From assembly GCA_963792405.1 (NCBI GenBank), contig CAWBVU010000006.1, forward strand, positions 992,001 to 1,056,000: DNA of 64,000 nt, written 5' to 3'. The translations under genes and the position numbers were made by a program. This DNA comes from SZUA-442 sp963792405 (GTDB taxonomy: Bacteria > Actinomycetota > Acidimicrobiia > Spongiisociales > UBA5794). Of the stretch, positions 7,807 through 16,938 are shown piece after piece. Position 1 is the stretch's first letter. The number at the start of each line of letters is the position of its first letter. The notes under the pieces are model-generated. The model was not told the DNA's origin and ran no database searches. It saw only the letters and a list, made by a program, of their open reading frames with translations.

Positions 7807-8970
7807 ATGCGATTCCTGATCGTCAACGGACCGAATCTGAACATGCTGGGCAAGCGCGAGCCCGAGATCTACGGTGATGAGACGCTTCCGGAACTCGAGG
7901 CCCGTTGGAGGCGCCACGCAAATCGCCTCGCAGCGAGCGTTGCGACGTTCCAGTCGAATCACGAGGGGGCCATCATCGACGTGATCCAGGATGAGGGGCC
8001 GAGGAGCGACGGCATCATCATCAATGCCGGCGCCCTGAGCCACTACTCCTACGCGATCCACGATGCCCTCGTCGCCGTGGCGCGGCCCACCGTCGAGGTC
8101 CACATCTCGAACATCCACGTGCGCGACAGCTGGAGGCGAACCTCGGTGACGGCGCCGGCAGCCGATCGTGTGATCGTGGGGCGGGGCACCGTCGGCTACA
8201 TCAATGCCATCGACCACCTGTGGGCGGAGCTCGTCGCTCCGCCGAGCACGGTGGCGTACGGACCGGACGCCGACCAGGTCCTCGATGTACGCGTGCCCGA
8301 ACCTTCGAGGGGCATCGTCGTCCTGCTCCACGGCGGGTTCTGGAGGCCGGTCTGGGCGCGGGACCTCATGGACCCGCTCGCCGCCCACCTCGCGATGGGT
8401 GGATGGACGACGGTGAACGTGGAGTACCGGCGAGGACCCGGCGCCGTCGCCGACACCCTCGCGGACGTCGCCACCGCGCTGGGCTGGGTCCGTGACCACG
8501 CCGGCGAGATCGGCGGTCCCACCCCCGTCATCGCCGTGGGACACTCGGCTGGCGGGTACCTCGCCGTCAGGGGGGCCGAGGATGCACCACTCACCGCGGC
8601 GGTCGCCCTCGCGCCGGTTCTCGACATCGATGGCATCTCGTCGCTCGGGGCCGGGGACGACGACCCGATCACCGCATGGCTCGGGGGCACCGTTGGCGAG
8701 CTTCCGGAGCTCTGGGTCCTGGCTCGGCTCCCCTCGTCACCGCCGCATCCCGTCCACGTCATCCACGGCTCCGTGGACGAGACGGTCCCCGTCGAGCACT
8801 CTCGCGGGTATGTCGACGCTGCAGGGGACTCGGCCGTCCTGACGGAGCTGGCGGGTACGGATCACATGTCGGTGATCGACCCGTTCGACGACGCCGTCAA
8901 GGCCCTCTACGCCGCACTCGACCGCTTCGCCCCCGGTGGGGACGCGGACGGCGGCGCTGCCGCGGACTAG
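7807..8970 (+). CDS. Fusion of type II 3-dehydroquinate dehydratase and alpha/beta hydrolase
   Basis: A 387-residue two-domain protein (start ATG 7807; an ATG five codons upstream is possible). Residues 1-145 are type II dehydroquinase (AroQ, shikimate pathway): NGPNLNMLGKREPEIYG with Y22, FQSNHEG, INAGALSH with N73 and H79, and VEVHISNIHVRDSWRRTS with H99 and R106/R110. Only the histidine of the usual RRHS motif is changed (to T). Residues about 150-385 are an alpha/beta hydrolase: oxyanion HGGFW, nucleophile GHSAGG (S247), and a late HGSVDETVP acid/GTDH base. The hydrolase resembles HGGxW esterases/arylformamidases. I know of no standard pathway pairing these activities. Its TAG overlaps the convergent aminotransferase stop (CTAG). 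Confidence 0.85.
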   Translation: MRFLIVNGPNLNMLGKREPEIYGDETLPELEARWRRHANRLAASVATFQSNHEGAIIDVIQDEGPRSDGIIINAGALSHYSYAIHDALVAVARPTVEVHISNIHVRDSWRRTSVTAPAADRVIVGRGTVGYINAIDHLWAELVAPPSTVAYGPDADQVLDVRVPEPSRGIVVLLHGGFWRPVWARDLMDPLAAHLAMGGWTTVNVEYRRGPGAVADTLADVATALGWVRDHAGEIGGPTPVIAVGHSAGGYLAVRGAEDAPLTAAVALAPVLDIDGISSLGAGDDDPITAWLGGTVGELPELWVLARLPSSPPHPVHVIHGSVDETVPVEHSRGYVDAAGDSAVLTELAGTDHMSVIDPFDDAVKALYAALDRFAPGGDADGGAAAD

Positions 8971-10172
8971 CTGGAGGACACGAGCGCCGCGATCCTCGCG
9001 AGCCCTTCGACGAGGTCGTCGTCGGACAGGGCGAACGACAGCCGCGCATAGCCGGGCGCCCCGAATGCCTCACCCGGCACGATCGCGACGTTGACCTCGT
9101 CGAGGAGCAGCGCCGCCAGGTCCATCGTGGTGTCGGCGGTGCGTCCGCCGAGCGGACGCCCGAGGAGGCCCGTGAAGTTGGGGAATGCGTAGAAGGCGCC
9201 CTGTGGGTCCTGGCAGGTGACCCCTTCGATGTCCCTCAGCATCGAGACCATGGTGCGGCGGCGGCGATCGAACGCCTCCCTCATCATGGCCACCGCATCG
9301 AGGGACCCGGTGACGGCTTCCAGGGCCGCGGCCTGGGCGACGTTGTTGACGTTCGACGACAGGTGTGACTGGATCCTCGTGGCGCCCTTGGCGACCTCGG
9401 TCGGGCCGATGAGCCAGCCGACTCGCCACCCCGTCATGGCGTAGGTCTTGGCGACACCGTTGACGACGACGCATCGCTCCGCCATCTCGGGCACGAGGGC
9501 GGGCATCGAGTGGAAGGTGGCGCCGCCGTACACGAGATGCTCGTAGATCTCGTCCGTCATGACCCAGATCCCGCGTTCCGCGGCCCACTCACCGACCTCT
9601 CGCACCTGGGCCTCGGAGTAGACGGCACCCGTGGGATTGGAGGGGCTGACGAAGATCAGCATCTTCGTGCGGTCGGTCACTGCGGCCTCGAGTTGGTCGA
9701 CGGTGACGGTGAAATTCGTCGACTCATCTGTCGGAATCGTCACCGTCACACCACCGGCCAGGGCGATCGCCTCCGGATAGGTCACCCAGTACGGCGAGGG
9801 GAGCAGCACCTCGTCACCCGGGTCGAGGAGGACCTGGCAGGTCAGGTAGACCGCCTGCTTGCCACCGTTGGTGATGACGACCTGCTCGCTGGCGACCTCG
9901 TAGGCCGAGTCGCGGAGCGTCTTGACGGCGACCGCCTCTCGCAGCGCCGGCTGCCCTGCCGCAGGCGAGTACCGGTGTGACTTCGGATCCTCGGCGGCGG
10001 CCACTGCTGCGGCGACGATCGGTGCGGGCGTAGGAAAGTCCGGCTCCCCTGCCCCGTAGCCGATCACCGGCTTGCCCTCTGCTCGCAGCTGCGTGGCCTT
10101 GTTCGTGATCGATAGCGTCGCGGAAGGCTCAACCGCGATGGCACGCTGTGAGATTGATGTGCGGTCTGTCAC
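8967..10172 (-). CDS. Class I pyridoxal-phosphate aminotransferase (aspartate aminotransferase type)
   Basis: A 401-residue class I aminotransferase. Seen: GYGAGEPDFPTP, NGGKQA, the SPSNPTG loop, DEIYEHLVYGG, the cofactor lysine in GVAKTYAMTGWRVGW, and the substrate arginine in ARLSFA near the end. These fit the aspartate aminotransferase Ib group that uses aspartate/glutamate and sometimes prephenate. I chose GTG 10172 because AGGGGAG lies eight bases upstream; longer frames would run into the divergent serC. It converges with the AroQ fusion, sharing the CTAG stop. Confidence 0.92.
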   Translation of the reverse strand: MTDRTSISQRAIAVEPSATLSITNKATQLRAEGKPVIGYGAGEPDFPTPAPIVAAAVAAAEDPKSHRYSPAAGQPALREAVAVKTLRDSAYEVASEQVVITNGGKQAVYLTCQVLLDPGDEVLLPSPYWVTYPEAIALAGGVTVTIPTDESTNFTVTVDQLEAAVTDRTKMLIFVSPSNPTGAVYSEAQVREVGEWAAERGIWVMTDEIYEHLVYGGATFHSMPALVPEMAERCVVVNGVAKTYAMTGWRVGWLIGPTEVAKGATRIQSHLSSNVNNVAQAAALEAVTGSLDAVAMMREAFDRRRRTMVSMLRDIEGVTCQDPQGAFYAFPNFTGLLGRPLGGRTADTTMDLAALLLDEVNVAIVPGEAFGAPGYARLSFALSDDDLVEGLARIAALVSSS

Positions 10173-10218
10173 GAGGGCTACTCTCCCCTGTCCCATCGAC
10201 TGAGGGCGAACGATACGC

Positions 10219-11334
10219 ATGCGCGACGGCTCTTCGATCACGATACCCCCCGGCCTCCTCCCCTCAGATGGGCGCTTCGGCTCAGGCCCGAGCAGGGTCC
10301 CCGTCGATACCCTCGTCGACCTCGCCGCGACGGGCACCGGCTACATGGGCACCAGCCATCGCAAGGCCACCATCAAGGACGTCGTCGCGGACATCCGATC
10401 CGGCCTCGCCGAGCTCTACGACCTTCCCGATGGGTACGAGGTGGTCCTCGGCGTGGGAGGCGCGACGGCGTTCTGGGACGCCGCCGCATTCGCGCTGATC
10501 GACGAACGCTCCGCGCACTTCACCTGCGGTGAGTTCTCCGGCAAGTTCGCCTCCGTCACGCGGGGCGCACCCCATCTGGAGGATCCCGTCGTGATCGAGG
10601 TGGAGCCCGGTTCGGCGCCGGATCCGGAGCCCGTGGACGGTGTCGATACGGCGGCGTTCGTCCACAACGAGACCTCGACGGGTGTGCGTGCGGCCTACCG
10701 GCGCTTCGGAGACGAGCTGGTCCTCGTCGACGCCACCTCCGCTGCAGGGGCGGTCACCATCGACGCTGCGGAGTCCGACGCCTACTACTTCTCCCCGCAG
10801 AAGGCCCTCGCCTCGGAGGGAGGACTCTGGGTGGCGCTGATGAGCCCGAAGGCGATCGAGCGGGCGAGCCGGATCGAGGCGTCCGGGCGCTGGGTGCCGC
10901 CATTCCTGTCGCTCGTCGCCGCCATCGACAACAGCCTCAAGGACCAGACCTCCAACACCCCCGCACTCGCGACGCTCTTCCTGCTCCGTGCGCGGATCAG
11001 GAGCCTGGCCGAGGGGGGCGGGATCGCCGCCGCAGAGGCGATCGCCACCGCCTCGTCCGACCACCTCTATGGGTGGGCCGAGGCGTCGTCGTACGCACGG
11101 CCCTTCGTCGCCGAGCCCCGATTCAGGTCCACCACCGTCGTCACCATCGATCTCGACGATGACGTGCCGGCCGATGAGGTCAACCTCCACCTTCGCGGCA
11201 ACGGGATCGTGGACACCGATTCGTATCGGAAGCTCGGGAGGAACCAGCTGAGGATCGCGACCTTCCCGACGATCCCGACGGCGGACGTCATGGCCCTCAC
11301 GGCCTGCATCGACCACGTCGTGTCGGCGATGTGA
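10219..11334 (+). CDS. serC: Phosphoserine aminotransferase (actinobacterial type)
   Basis: A 371-residue aminotransferase of class V fold. It shows the actinobacterial SerC signatures: RFGSGPSRV near the start, YMGTSHRKA, VGGATAFWDAAAF, and the cofactor lysine in FSPQKALASEGGLW. It converts 3-phosphohydroxypyruvate and glutamate to phosphoserine in serine synthesis (and may act in pyridoxine synthesis). It is divergent from the class I aminotransferase with 46 bp between the starts, so the two promoters must overlap or one message is leaderless. Confidence 0.95.
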   Translation: MRDGSSITIPPGLLPSDGRFGSGPSRVPVDTLVDLAATGTGYMGTSHRKATIKDVVADIRSGLAELYDLPDGYEVVLGVGGATAFWDAAAFALIDERSAHFTCGEFSGKFASVTRGAPHLEDPVVIEVEPGSAPDPEPVDGVDTAAFVHNETSTGVRAAYRRFGDELVLVDATSAAGAVTIDAAESDAYYFSPQKALASEGGLWVALMSPKAIERASRIEASGRWVPPFLSLVAAIDNSLKDQTSNTPALATLFLLRARIRSLAEGGGIAAAEAIATASSDHLYGWAEASSYARPFVAEPRFRSTTVVTIDLDDDVPADEVNLHLRGNGIVDTDSYRKLGRNQLRIATFPTIPTADVMALTACIDHVVSAM

Positions 11335-11476
11335 CCGCGACTGTCCCTGCCATCGTGGAGACTGCCCTTGTCGCCACAGCGAATCGGCATCGAACACTCG
11401 CCAAGCGCCGGCTCACCGCGACGCCCACATCCACGAGATCTCGCGGGATTCCACGGGCATCCACGAGAATGGTGAC

Positions 11477-12112
11477 GTGACCTCAAGCCTCACTGCCCTC
11501 GTCGCCGCCATCGTCGTCCTCGCGATCGCCTCCGCAGCCACCTCCGATCGGTCCTCCATGGCGAGCCGCCTCGCGAAGATGGCGGCGTCCACCGGGGTGA
11601 TCCTGCTCCTCGTCGTCGTCGTCGACGACTGGACCACCTATGCCGTGCTGGTCGCCGTGGCACTCGTGGCCTCGTGGGCGGGCGACCTCTCTCTGTCGTT
11701 CGAGGGCCGTGCGGCGTTCGTGACCGGCCTCGTGGCCTTCGCCTGCGCCCATGTCGCCTACATCGCCGCGTTCACCTCGCGAGGCGGTCTCGACCCCCGA
11801 TGGATCGCGGCCGCGGCAGCGGGCATGGTCGTCGTCGGGATCGCGGTCCTCCGGTGGCTCGCGCCGCACCGCCCCGCAGAACTCGCGGTGCCCCTCACCG
11901 CCTACGTGATCATCATCGGGGTGATGGTGGCCATGGCGTTCGGCACCCTCGGCACCGACCCCGATCCACGCATCCCCCTCGGCGCGAGCCTCTTCGCAGC
12001 GAGCGACATCCTGGTCGCCCGCCAGCAGTTCGTCAGCCGTGCCCTCGCCAATCGGCTCGTCGGCCTCCCCGCGTACTTCGCGGCGCAGATCCTGCTGGCG
12101 CTGTCGGCATAG
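11477..12112 (+). CDS. YhhN/TMEM86 family membrane protein (lysoplasmalogenase-like)
   Basis: A 211-residue integral membrane protein with about eight hydrophobic helices, starting at GTG 11477. It carries the family's polar residues inside helices: WAGDLSLSF, HVAYIAAF and FAASDILVARQQF. Characterised relatives (TMEM86B) hydrolyse lysoplasmalogens; in bacteria the substrate is unclear, so only the family is claimed. It begins 142 bp after serC and sits just before sixA on the same strand. Confidence 0.88.
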   Translation: MTSSLTALVAAIVVLAIASAATSDRSSMASRLAKMAASTGVILLLVVVVDDWTTYAVLVAVALVASWAGDLSLSFEGRAAFVTGLVAFACAHVAYIAAFTSRGGLDPRWIAAAAAGMVVVGIAVLRWLAPHRPAELAVPLTAYVIIIGVMVAMAFGTLGTDPDPRIPLGASLFAASDILVARQQFVSRALANRLVGLPAYFAAQILLALSA

Positions 12113-12180
12113 CGACGCCGGGGACGTCCCACACGACGTCGAGCAACCCGGGGGAAGCCACTGCGGGTACCATCCCCGCC

Positions 12181-12666
12181 ATGGAATTGATGCTCCTGAG
12201 ACACGCGAAGTCCGACTGGGACGCTGGCGCGATGGATGACCACAGCAGGCCGTTGAACGCTCGCGGCGTGCGGTCCGCCGAGCGCATGGGTGAGGTGCTG
12301 CGCGATCTCGGTCTCGTCCCCGAACTCGTCGTGTCGTCGACGGCCACCAGGGCGCGCTCGACGGCGGAGCTGGCAAGGATCAGCGGCGGGTGGAGCTCAC
12401 GCCTCGTCCTCGAGGACGCCCTCTACGGTGCCTCGGTGTCCGAAACCCTCGGCGTCGCCGCTCGCCATGGGAACGGGCACGGTCGCCTGATGCTCGTCGG
12501 CCATGAGCCGACGTGGTCGATGACGGTCCAGTCGCTCACCGGCGCCCACGCCGCGATGCGCACGGCCGCCTGCGCAGTGATCGAACTCAACACTGGCCAG
12601 TGGGGTGACATCGCCAGTCGGGGCGGAATCCTCATCACCCTGCTCCAGCCGAAGCACTTCATGTGA
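12181..12666 (+). CDS. sixA: SixA-type phosphohistidine phosphatase
   Basis: A 161-residue histidine phosphatase. The catalytic RHAKSDW near the N-terminus is the SixA form of the RHG motif; other landmarks are SSTATRARSTAEL (substrate arginine) and LMLVGHEPTW (second catalytic histidine). SixA enzymes remove phosphate from phosphohistidine; the partner protein here is unknown. Started at ATG 12181 because the frame upstream belongs to the end of the YhhN gene. Its stop overlaps the start of the threonine aldolase gene. Confidence 0.9.
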   Translation: MELMLLRHAKSDWDAGAMDDHSRPLNARGVRSAERMGEVLRDLGLVPELVVSSTATRARSTAELARISGGWSSRLVLEDALYGASVSETLGVAARHGNGHGRLMLVGHEPTWSMTVQSLTGAHAAMRTAACAVIELNTGQWGDIASRGGILITLLQPKHFM

Positions 12667-13697
12667 TGATCGACCTCCGCAGCGACACCGTCACCACGCC
12701 GACCGACGCCATGCGAAGGGCGATGATCGAGGCCGTCGTCGGCGATGACGTCTACCACGACGACCCGACCGTGAACGAGCTCGAGGCCCGAGTCGCGAAC
12801 CTCCTCGGCAAGGAAGCGGCGATGTACGTGCCGACAGGGACGATGTCGAACCAGGTCGCCGTCCGGTGCCACACCGAGCCCGGCGACGTGGTCGTCCTCG
12901 AGGCGTCTGCGCACATCGGTTCACATGAGATGGGTGGTCCCGCCCATCACTCGGGGGTCACTCTCAAGCGACTCCCGGGGGTCCACGGGGCCTTCACCGC
13001 CGACCAGCTCGAGTCCGCCGTCCCCGTGCCCCATCCCTCGCTCCCCTCCCACCTCTACGAGCCGCACACGCTCGTGTGTCTGGAGAACACGCACAACGAG
13101 GCCGGGGGCACGATCTGGGACCTGGATCAGATGCAGGAGGTCACCTCGGTGGCGAGGTCGCTCGGCATGGCGTCGCATCTCGACGGCGCGAGGCTGTGGA
13201 ACGCCTCCGCGGCCACGGGCGTCGACGTCGCCGACTATGCCGCCGGATTCGACACGGTCAGCGTGTGCTTCTCGAAAGGCCTCGGCGCCCCGATCGGCTC
13301 GGCGCTCGCGGGCGACGAGGCCTTCATCTCGAGGGCGCGGCGCTTCAAGCAGATGTTCGGAGGAGGCTTCCGTCAGGCGGGCTTCATTGCCGCCGGTGCG
13401 CTCCATGCCCTCGATCATCACCGGGAACGCCTCGTCGAAGACCACGCGAATGCGCGGGCCTTTGCCGAGACGATCGAGGGGACACGCAATGCAGGGATCG
13501 ACGTGGGTGCGGTGCACACGAACATCGTCTACTTCGACGTCCCGGACCCCGCGCGTGTCGTCGACGAGGCGCTCGGCGAGGGTGTGGCCATGCTCGTCCT
13601 CGGCCCGACGAGGATCCGAGCGGTGTTCCACCTCGGCGTGACTCCCGAGGATGCGACCAAGGCCGCCGCCATCGTCGCATCGATCATCGACCGTTGA
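12663..13697 (+). CDS. ltaE: Low-specificity L-threonine aldolase
   Basis: A 344-residue class V-fold PLP enzyme that splits threonine/allo-threonine to glycine and acetaldehyde. Seen: the N-terminal IDLRSDTVTTPT signature, GDDVYHDDPTV, PTGTMSNQ, HLDGARLWNA with the cofactor aspartate, and SVCFSKGLGAPIGS with the PLP lysine. Two starts, GTG 12663 and ATG 12666, lie inside the end of sixA, so the genes are translationally coupled. Length and motif order are normal for the family. Confidence 0.95.
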   Translation: MMIDLRSDTVTTPTDAMRRAMIEAVVGDDVYHDDPTVNELEARVANLLGKEAAMYVPTGTMSNQVAVRCHTEPGDVVVLEASAHIGSHEMGGPAHHSGVTLKRLPGVHGAFTADQLESAVPVPHPSLPSHLYEPHTLVCLENTHNEAGGTIWDLDQMQEVTSVARSLGMASHLDGARLWNASAATGVDVADYAAGFDTVSVCFSKGLGAPIGSALAGDEAFISRARRFKQMFGGGFRQAGFIAAGALHALDHHRERLVEDHANARAFAETIEGTRNAGIDVGAVHTNIVYFDVPDPARVVDEALGEGVAMLVLGPTRIRAVFHLGVTPEDATKAAAIVASIIDR

Positions 13698-13823
13698 CCG
13701 GCCTCCCGGCCCTCCGGTGCACGTCGTGAACACCGGTCCCCCGACCCGCGGCTCCTCCCACCCACGGCTCCCCCCGACGCTGACACCGTCAGCGCATCCC
13801 CGGGCCCGGGGTACCGTTCGTCA

Positions 13824-14219
13824 ATGGACGAGACACCCACCGCGGACGAGCTCAGGGCTCGGCTGACGCCGCAGCAGTACCACGTGACCCAGGAGGCCGG
13901 CACCGAGCGGGCCTTCACCGGCGAGTACTGGAACGAGAAGCGTTCCGGCACGTATGCGTGCGTCGTGTGCGGCGAGCCGCTCTTCAGCTCTGCGACGAAG
14001 TACGACTCCGGATCCGGTTGGCCGAGCTTCACGGCGCCGATCGACCTGTCATCCGTGACCGAGGAGCACGACGCCTCATTGGGCATGGTCCGGACCGAGA
14101 CACGCTGTGCCAACTGCAACGCGCACCTCGGCCACGTGTTCCCCGACGGACCCGGGCCCACGGGCCTGCGTTACTGCATCAACTCCGCGTCCCTCACGCT
14201 CGAGCCCGACGAGGGCTGA
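13824..14219 (+). CDS. msrB: Peptide-methionine (R)-S-oxide reductase
   Basis: A 131-residue MsrB that repairs oxidised methionine. It has the two zinc-binding CxxC pairs (CVVC and CANC), the GSGWPSF substrate loop, LGHVFPDGP and the catalytic cysteine in RYCINSAS. Length is typical for the single-domain form. It follows threonine aldolase after 126 bp and ends before a strong hairpin at 14281-14306. Confidence 0.96.
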   Translation: MDETPTADELRARLTPQQYHVTQEAGTERAFTGEYWNEKRSGTYACVVCGEPLFSSATKYDSGSGWPSFTAPIDLSSVTEEHDASLGMVRTETRCANCNAHLGHVFPDGPGPTGLRYCINSASLTLEPDEG

Positions 14220-14280
14220 TCACGCCCCGACGGGCTGGGCGGCTCGGCCGTACCGACCCGTGATGTCGGCGAACGCGCAA

Positions 14281-14306
14281 CGGCCCGGGTCCCCATACCC
14301 GGGCCG
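14281..14306. terminator. Bidirectional hairpin terminator
   Basis: A perfect 10-bp stem, CGGCCCGGGT paired with ACCCGGGCCG around a six-base loop, between the convergent msrB and the tail-anchored protein gene. There is no U-tract, as is common in high-GC actinobacteria, so it may work in both directions. Confidence 0.75.
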
Positions 14307-14325
14307 CACGATCACGGGACTTCGA

Positions 14326-14820
14326 TCAGAGCATCAAGGTCATGCTGAGGAGACCCACCATGAGGGCTCCGGCGATGACCAGGATCATCGCGAGCATGGG
14401 CTTCGAGAGGATGTCATCCTCGTCGTCGATGCTCTTGAGCGGCTTCACCTTCGCCACGAGCTCGTCGATAGCGGCGTCGTAGTCGTACTTCGGTGCGGGC
14501 GGCTCCTCGATCACCGCGACGTTCGTTGCCGGCGTCGGATTCGTCGAAGGCTTGATCGACTCCGGCTGGAGCGGGAGTTGCATCGCCTCGGCGAACGACG
14601 ATGGCGACGACGGCGTGAAGATGAGCTCCTCGCCACCGAGGGCGAGGCGGAACGAGCCCTTGCCAGACGGGACGATGTCGCACTCGTGAGGATTCCACGT
14701 CCCCAGCTCGTCGACACCGGCGACCAGCTTCACGTGCTCGTCATCCATCTGAAAGGACGCCTCGAGCCCAGGGCCCGATTCTCCGGGAAGTAGGACCGAA
14801 CCCACGAAGACCTTGCTCAT
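14326..14820 (-). CDS. Hypothetical protein with C-terminal membrane anchor
   Basis: A 164-residue protein starting at ATG 14820 (MSKVFVGSVLLPGESG). The first 95 residues look like a compact beta-rich domain (GSFRLALGGEELIFTP), followed by a proline/acidic linker and a single C-terminal hydrophobic helix (MLAMILVIAGALMVGLL), so it is probably a tail-anchored cytoplasmic domain. I do not recognise the family. An open frame continues upstream through the repeat array but has no coding character. The 10-11-bp phased array at 14930-15263 lies directly upstream of this gene and could shape its promoter. Confidence 0.75.
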   Translation of the reverse strand: MSKVFVGSVLLPGESGPGLEASFQMDDEHVKLVAGVDELGTWNPHECDIVPSGKGSFRLALGGEELIFTPSSPSSFAEAMQLPLQPESIKPSTNPTPATNVAVIEEPPAPKYDYDAAIDELVAKVKPLKSIDDEDDILSKPMLAMILVIAGALMVGLLSMTLML

Positions 14821-14929
14821 GTCTCCTCCAATGACACCTGACAGGTGGGCTGCACCCACCAGAGCGAGTATCGGACGCAGCGCCCTGCTCCTTGACGGCG
14901 GGAGGGAAGAATGAGTCGTCCGACCCACG

Positions 14930-15263
14930 TTCGCCAAACAGTCCCCAAACAGTTCCCAAACAGTCCGCCAACAGTCATCACACAGTCGCTGGCGGTCCCC
15001 AAACAGTCCCCAAACAGTTCCCAAACAGTCCGCCAACAGTCATCACACAGTCACCAACGGTCGCCAAACAGTCATCACACAGTCGCTGGCAGTCCCCACA
15101 CAATCACAAGACAGTCGCTGGCAGTCGCCAAACAGCCATCACACAGTCGCTGGCAGTCCCCACACAGTCACCAGACAGTCGCTGGCAGTCGCCAAACAGT
15201 CATCAGGCAGTCGCTGACGGTCATCAACAGTCATCGAACCGTCGCCAGACAGCCATCAATGAG
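14930..15263. repeat. Helix-phased array of about 30 degenerate 10-11-bp repeats
   Basis: The core ACAGTC (or a one-base variant) recurs at 14940, 14951, 14962, 14973, 14984, 14994, 15005, 15016, 15027, 15038, 15049, 15059, 15070, 15081, 15091 and onward to about 15262. Spacing is 11 or 10 bp and averages about 10.7, close to one turn of B-DNA. Variant linkers (CCCCAA, GCTGGC, ATCAC) recur in blocks, implying growth by local duplication. It fills the gap between the end of the DUF222 gene and the start of the tail-anchored protein gene; the remaining stretch to 15437 shows nothing further. Open frames through it are low-complexity shadows. Confidence 0.9.
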
Positions 15264-15437
15264 TCGCCAGAAAGGCGCGGGACAGCCAGGAGGCCACCGT
15301 GAAGCCACCGTGAGGTCACCGGGAGGTCTCTGCTCGGGCCGACCGCAGGGTTCTCGCCTCCACCCCGCCCTGAGACGCCCGGAGGCGCTCGAGGCAGACC
15401 GATGGGAGGATCCGTGGCACCACGGTGGCGGTGGCGA

Positions 15438-16706
15438 TCAGGGAGGCGAGCCCCTCGTCTCGTAGCGGTGTCCGAGACGGCTGATCCACGAGGTCCCTCC
15501 GTCGGCGAGGGAGGCCTTCTTCCAATCAGCCTTGTGCTTGATGACGTGATCACGACGACACAGCGGACCGAGGTTTGCGTCGGTGGTCGGTCCTCCGTCG
15601 GCAAAGGCGACGTCGTGATCGAGGTCGGAGCGTGTGGCAGGCATGCGACATCCAGGGAAGGCACAGGTGACCGACCGGGACTGGATGCGGCGCCGCTGAG
15701 CGGCCGTGGGCCTCCGCCCGGTGGTACCCGTGATCGTGCGGCCTGACGCGCGGTCCGTGACCGTGAATCGCCACTCGGCGTCAGGCTGATCCGTCACGAC
15801 CCGGCGGGCGACGTCGGCGATGACTGGGCCGAACCCATCGATGTCGCCAGCACGGTCGGCCAGGCCCACGAGCGTCTCGAGATCGACCCTGATGTCGACG
15901 ACTCCCCTCGGCCGGGATTTCCCGGTGATGGATGCTCCGGTCAGCAGATCCATGACCACATCGGCTCGTAGCTGGTCCATGCTGCGGTCCTCATGGGTCC
16001 CACGGAGGCTCCGGGCGATCTCGTCGATGTGTCGTGACGCCGCAGCGACACGATCCGCGGGCAGGTCGAGCCCCATGAGGTTCGCCGTGCCCGCCTCGGT
16101 GGCCTCGACGACCACGCGACGCTGATCAACGGCTGACTCGTACCGGGCCTTCGCCTCATCGGGGTCTGCCTCCATGCAGAGGCGACGAAGCCTCGCTCTC
16201 AGCTGCCCGGTCGTCATCAGTGGCGCATCATCGATCACCCGGGCGACCACAGCGTCGGCGGCTGCCGCATCGAGGTGACTCGTGGCCATCTCGATGGTTC
16301 GGACCCGCCGAGGATCGATCGCTCCGACGGCCAGCAGGGCGAACACCTGCGGGAGGCGGTTGCGCAACTCGAGGGCGAGGGCCATCTCGCCATCGGCAGC
16401 CTGCCGTGTCAGCCGGAGGGCGGCTCGCACCTCCGCGGCCGCGGCCTCGGCCACGAACTCGGGCTCGAGGTCGTCGAACTCCGACATGGCATCGACAACG
16501 GACGCCATGTCGCCATAGACGCGGGCGGCATAGTGCGACGCCATCCGCTGGTCAGCGCGCAGCACGATGATCCTGTCGTGACCCGAGAGCCGCGAGCGGT
16601 CGATCGACGAGAGCCAACCTGCGAGCACGGGACCCGGAGGCATCTCATCGAGACCGGCAGGGATCATCTCCCGATCCGGCGCGTCGTCCCACATCGTGTC
16701 GAACAT
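15438..16706 (-). CDS. DUF222 domain protein with C-terminal HNH nuclease motif
   Basis: A protein of about 422 residues typical of the multicopy DUF222/HNH family of actinobacteria. The N-terminal two thirds are helical DUF222; the C-terminus has the zinc/HNH module CAFPGCRMPATRSDLDHD, then GGPTTDANLGPLCRRDHVIKH. HNH domains cut DNA, but the role of this family is not established. The frame is open to 16919; I prefer ATG 16706 (MFDTMWDD) since the extra N-terminus is low in conservation-like features and would run into the divergent rhodanese gene. ATG 16826 is an alternative. Confidence 0.88.
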   Translation of the reverse strand: MFDTMWDDAPDREMIPAGLDEMPPGPVLAGWLSSIDRSRLSGHDRIIVLRADQRMASHYAARVYGDMASVVDAMSEFDDLEPEFVAEAAAAEVRAALRLTRQAADGEMALALELRNRLPQVFALLAVGAIDPRRVRTIEMATSHLDAAAADAVVARVIDDAPLMTTGQLRARLRRLCMEADPDEAKARYESAVDQRRVVVEATEAGTANLMGLDLPADRVAAASRHIDEIARSLRGTHEDRSMDQLRADVVMDLLTGASITGKSRPRGVVDIRVDLETLVGLADRAGDIDGFGPVIADVARRVVTDQPDAEWRFTVTDRASGRTITGTTGRRPTAAQRRRIQSRSVTCAFPGCRMPATRSDLDHDVAFADGGPTTDANLGPLCRRDHVIKHKADWKKASLADGGTSWISRLGHRYETRGSPP

Positions 16707-16938
16707 GACGTCGACGCCTACGGTGCCGCCGCTCACACCCTCAGATCGCGTGGCACGTCGGGCCCCACTTCGGGTGATGCCGGCGGGCTCGTGCCTGCTG
16801 GCGGACTCGTGGACTCCGGCGACCATGATGACACCGTATCGCCCGACTGTGACACGATCGCGGGCACCCTCCTTGCGTGGACACTGGATCGGCTGCCCGC
16901 CAGGGTGTTGAATGGTCACCCCGTTGAATGGTCACGCG

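Noticed and set aside
14892..15465. Open frames on both strands through the phased repeat array
   Set aside because: They translate the 11-bp repeat into monotonous peptides and have no start signals or domains.
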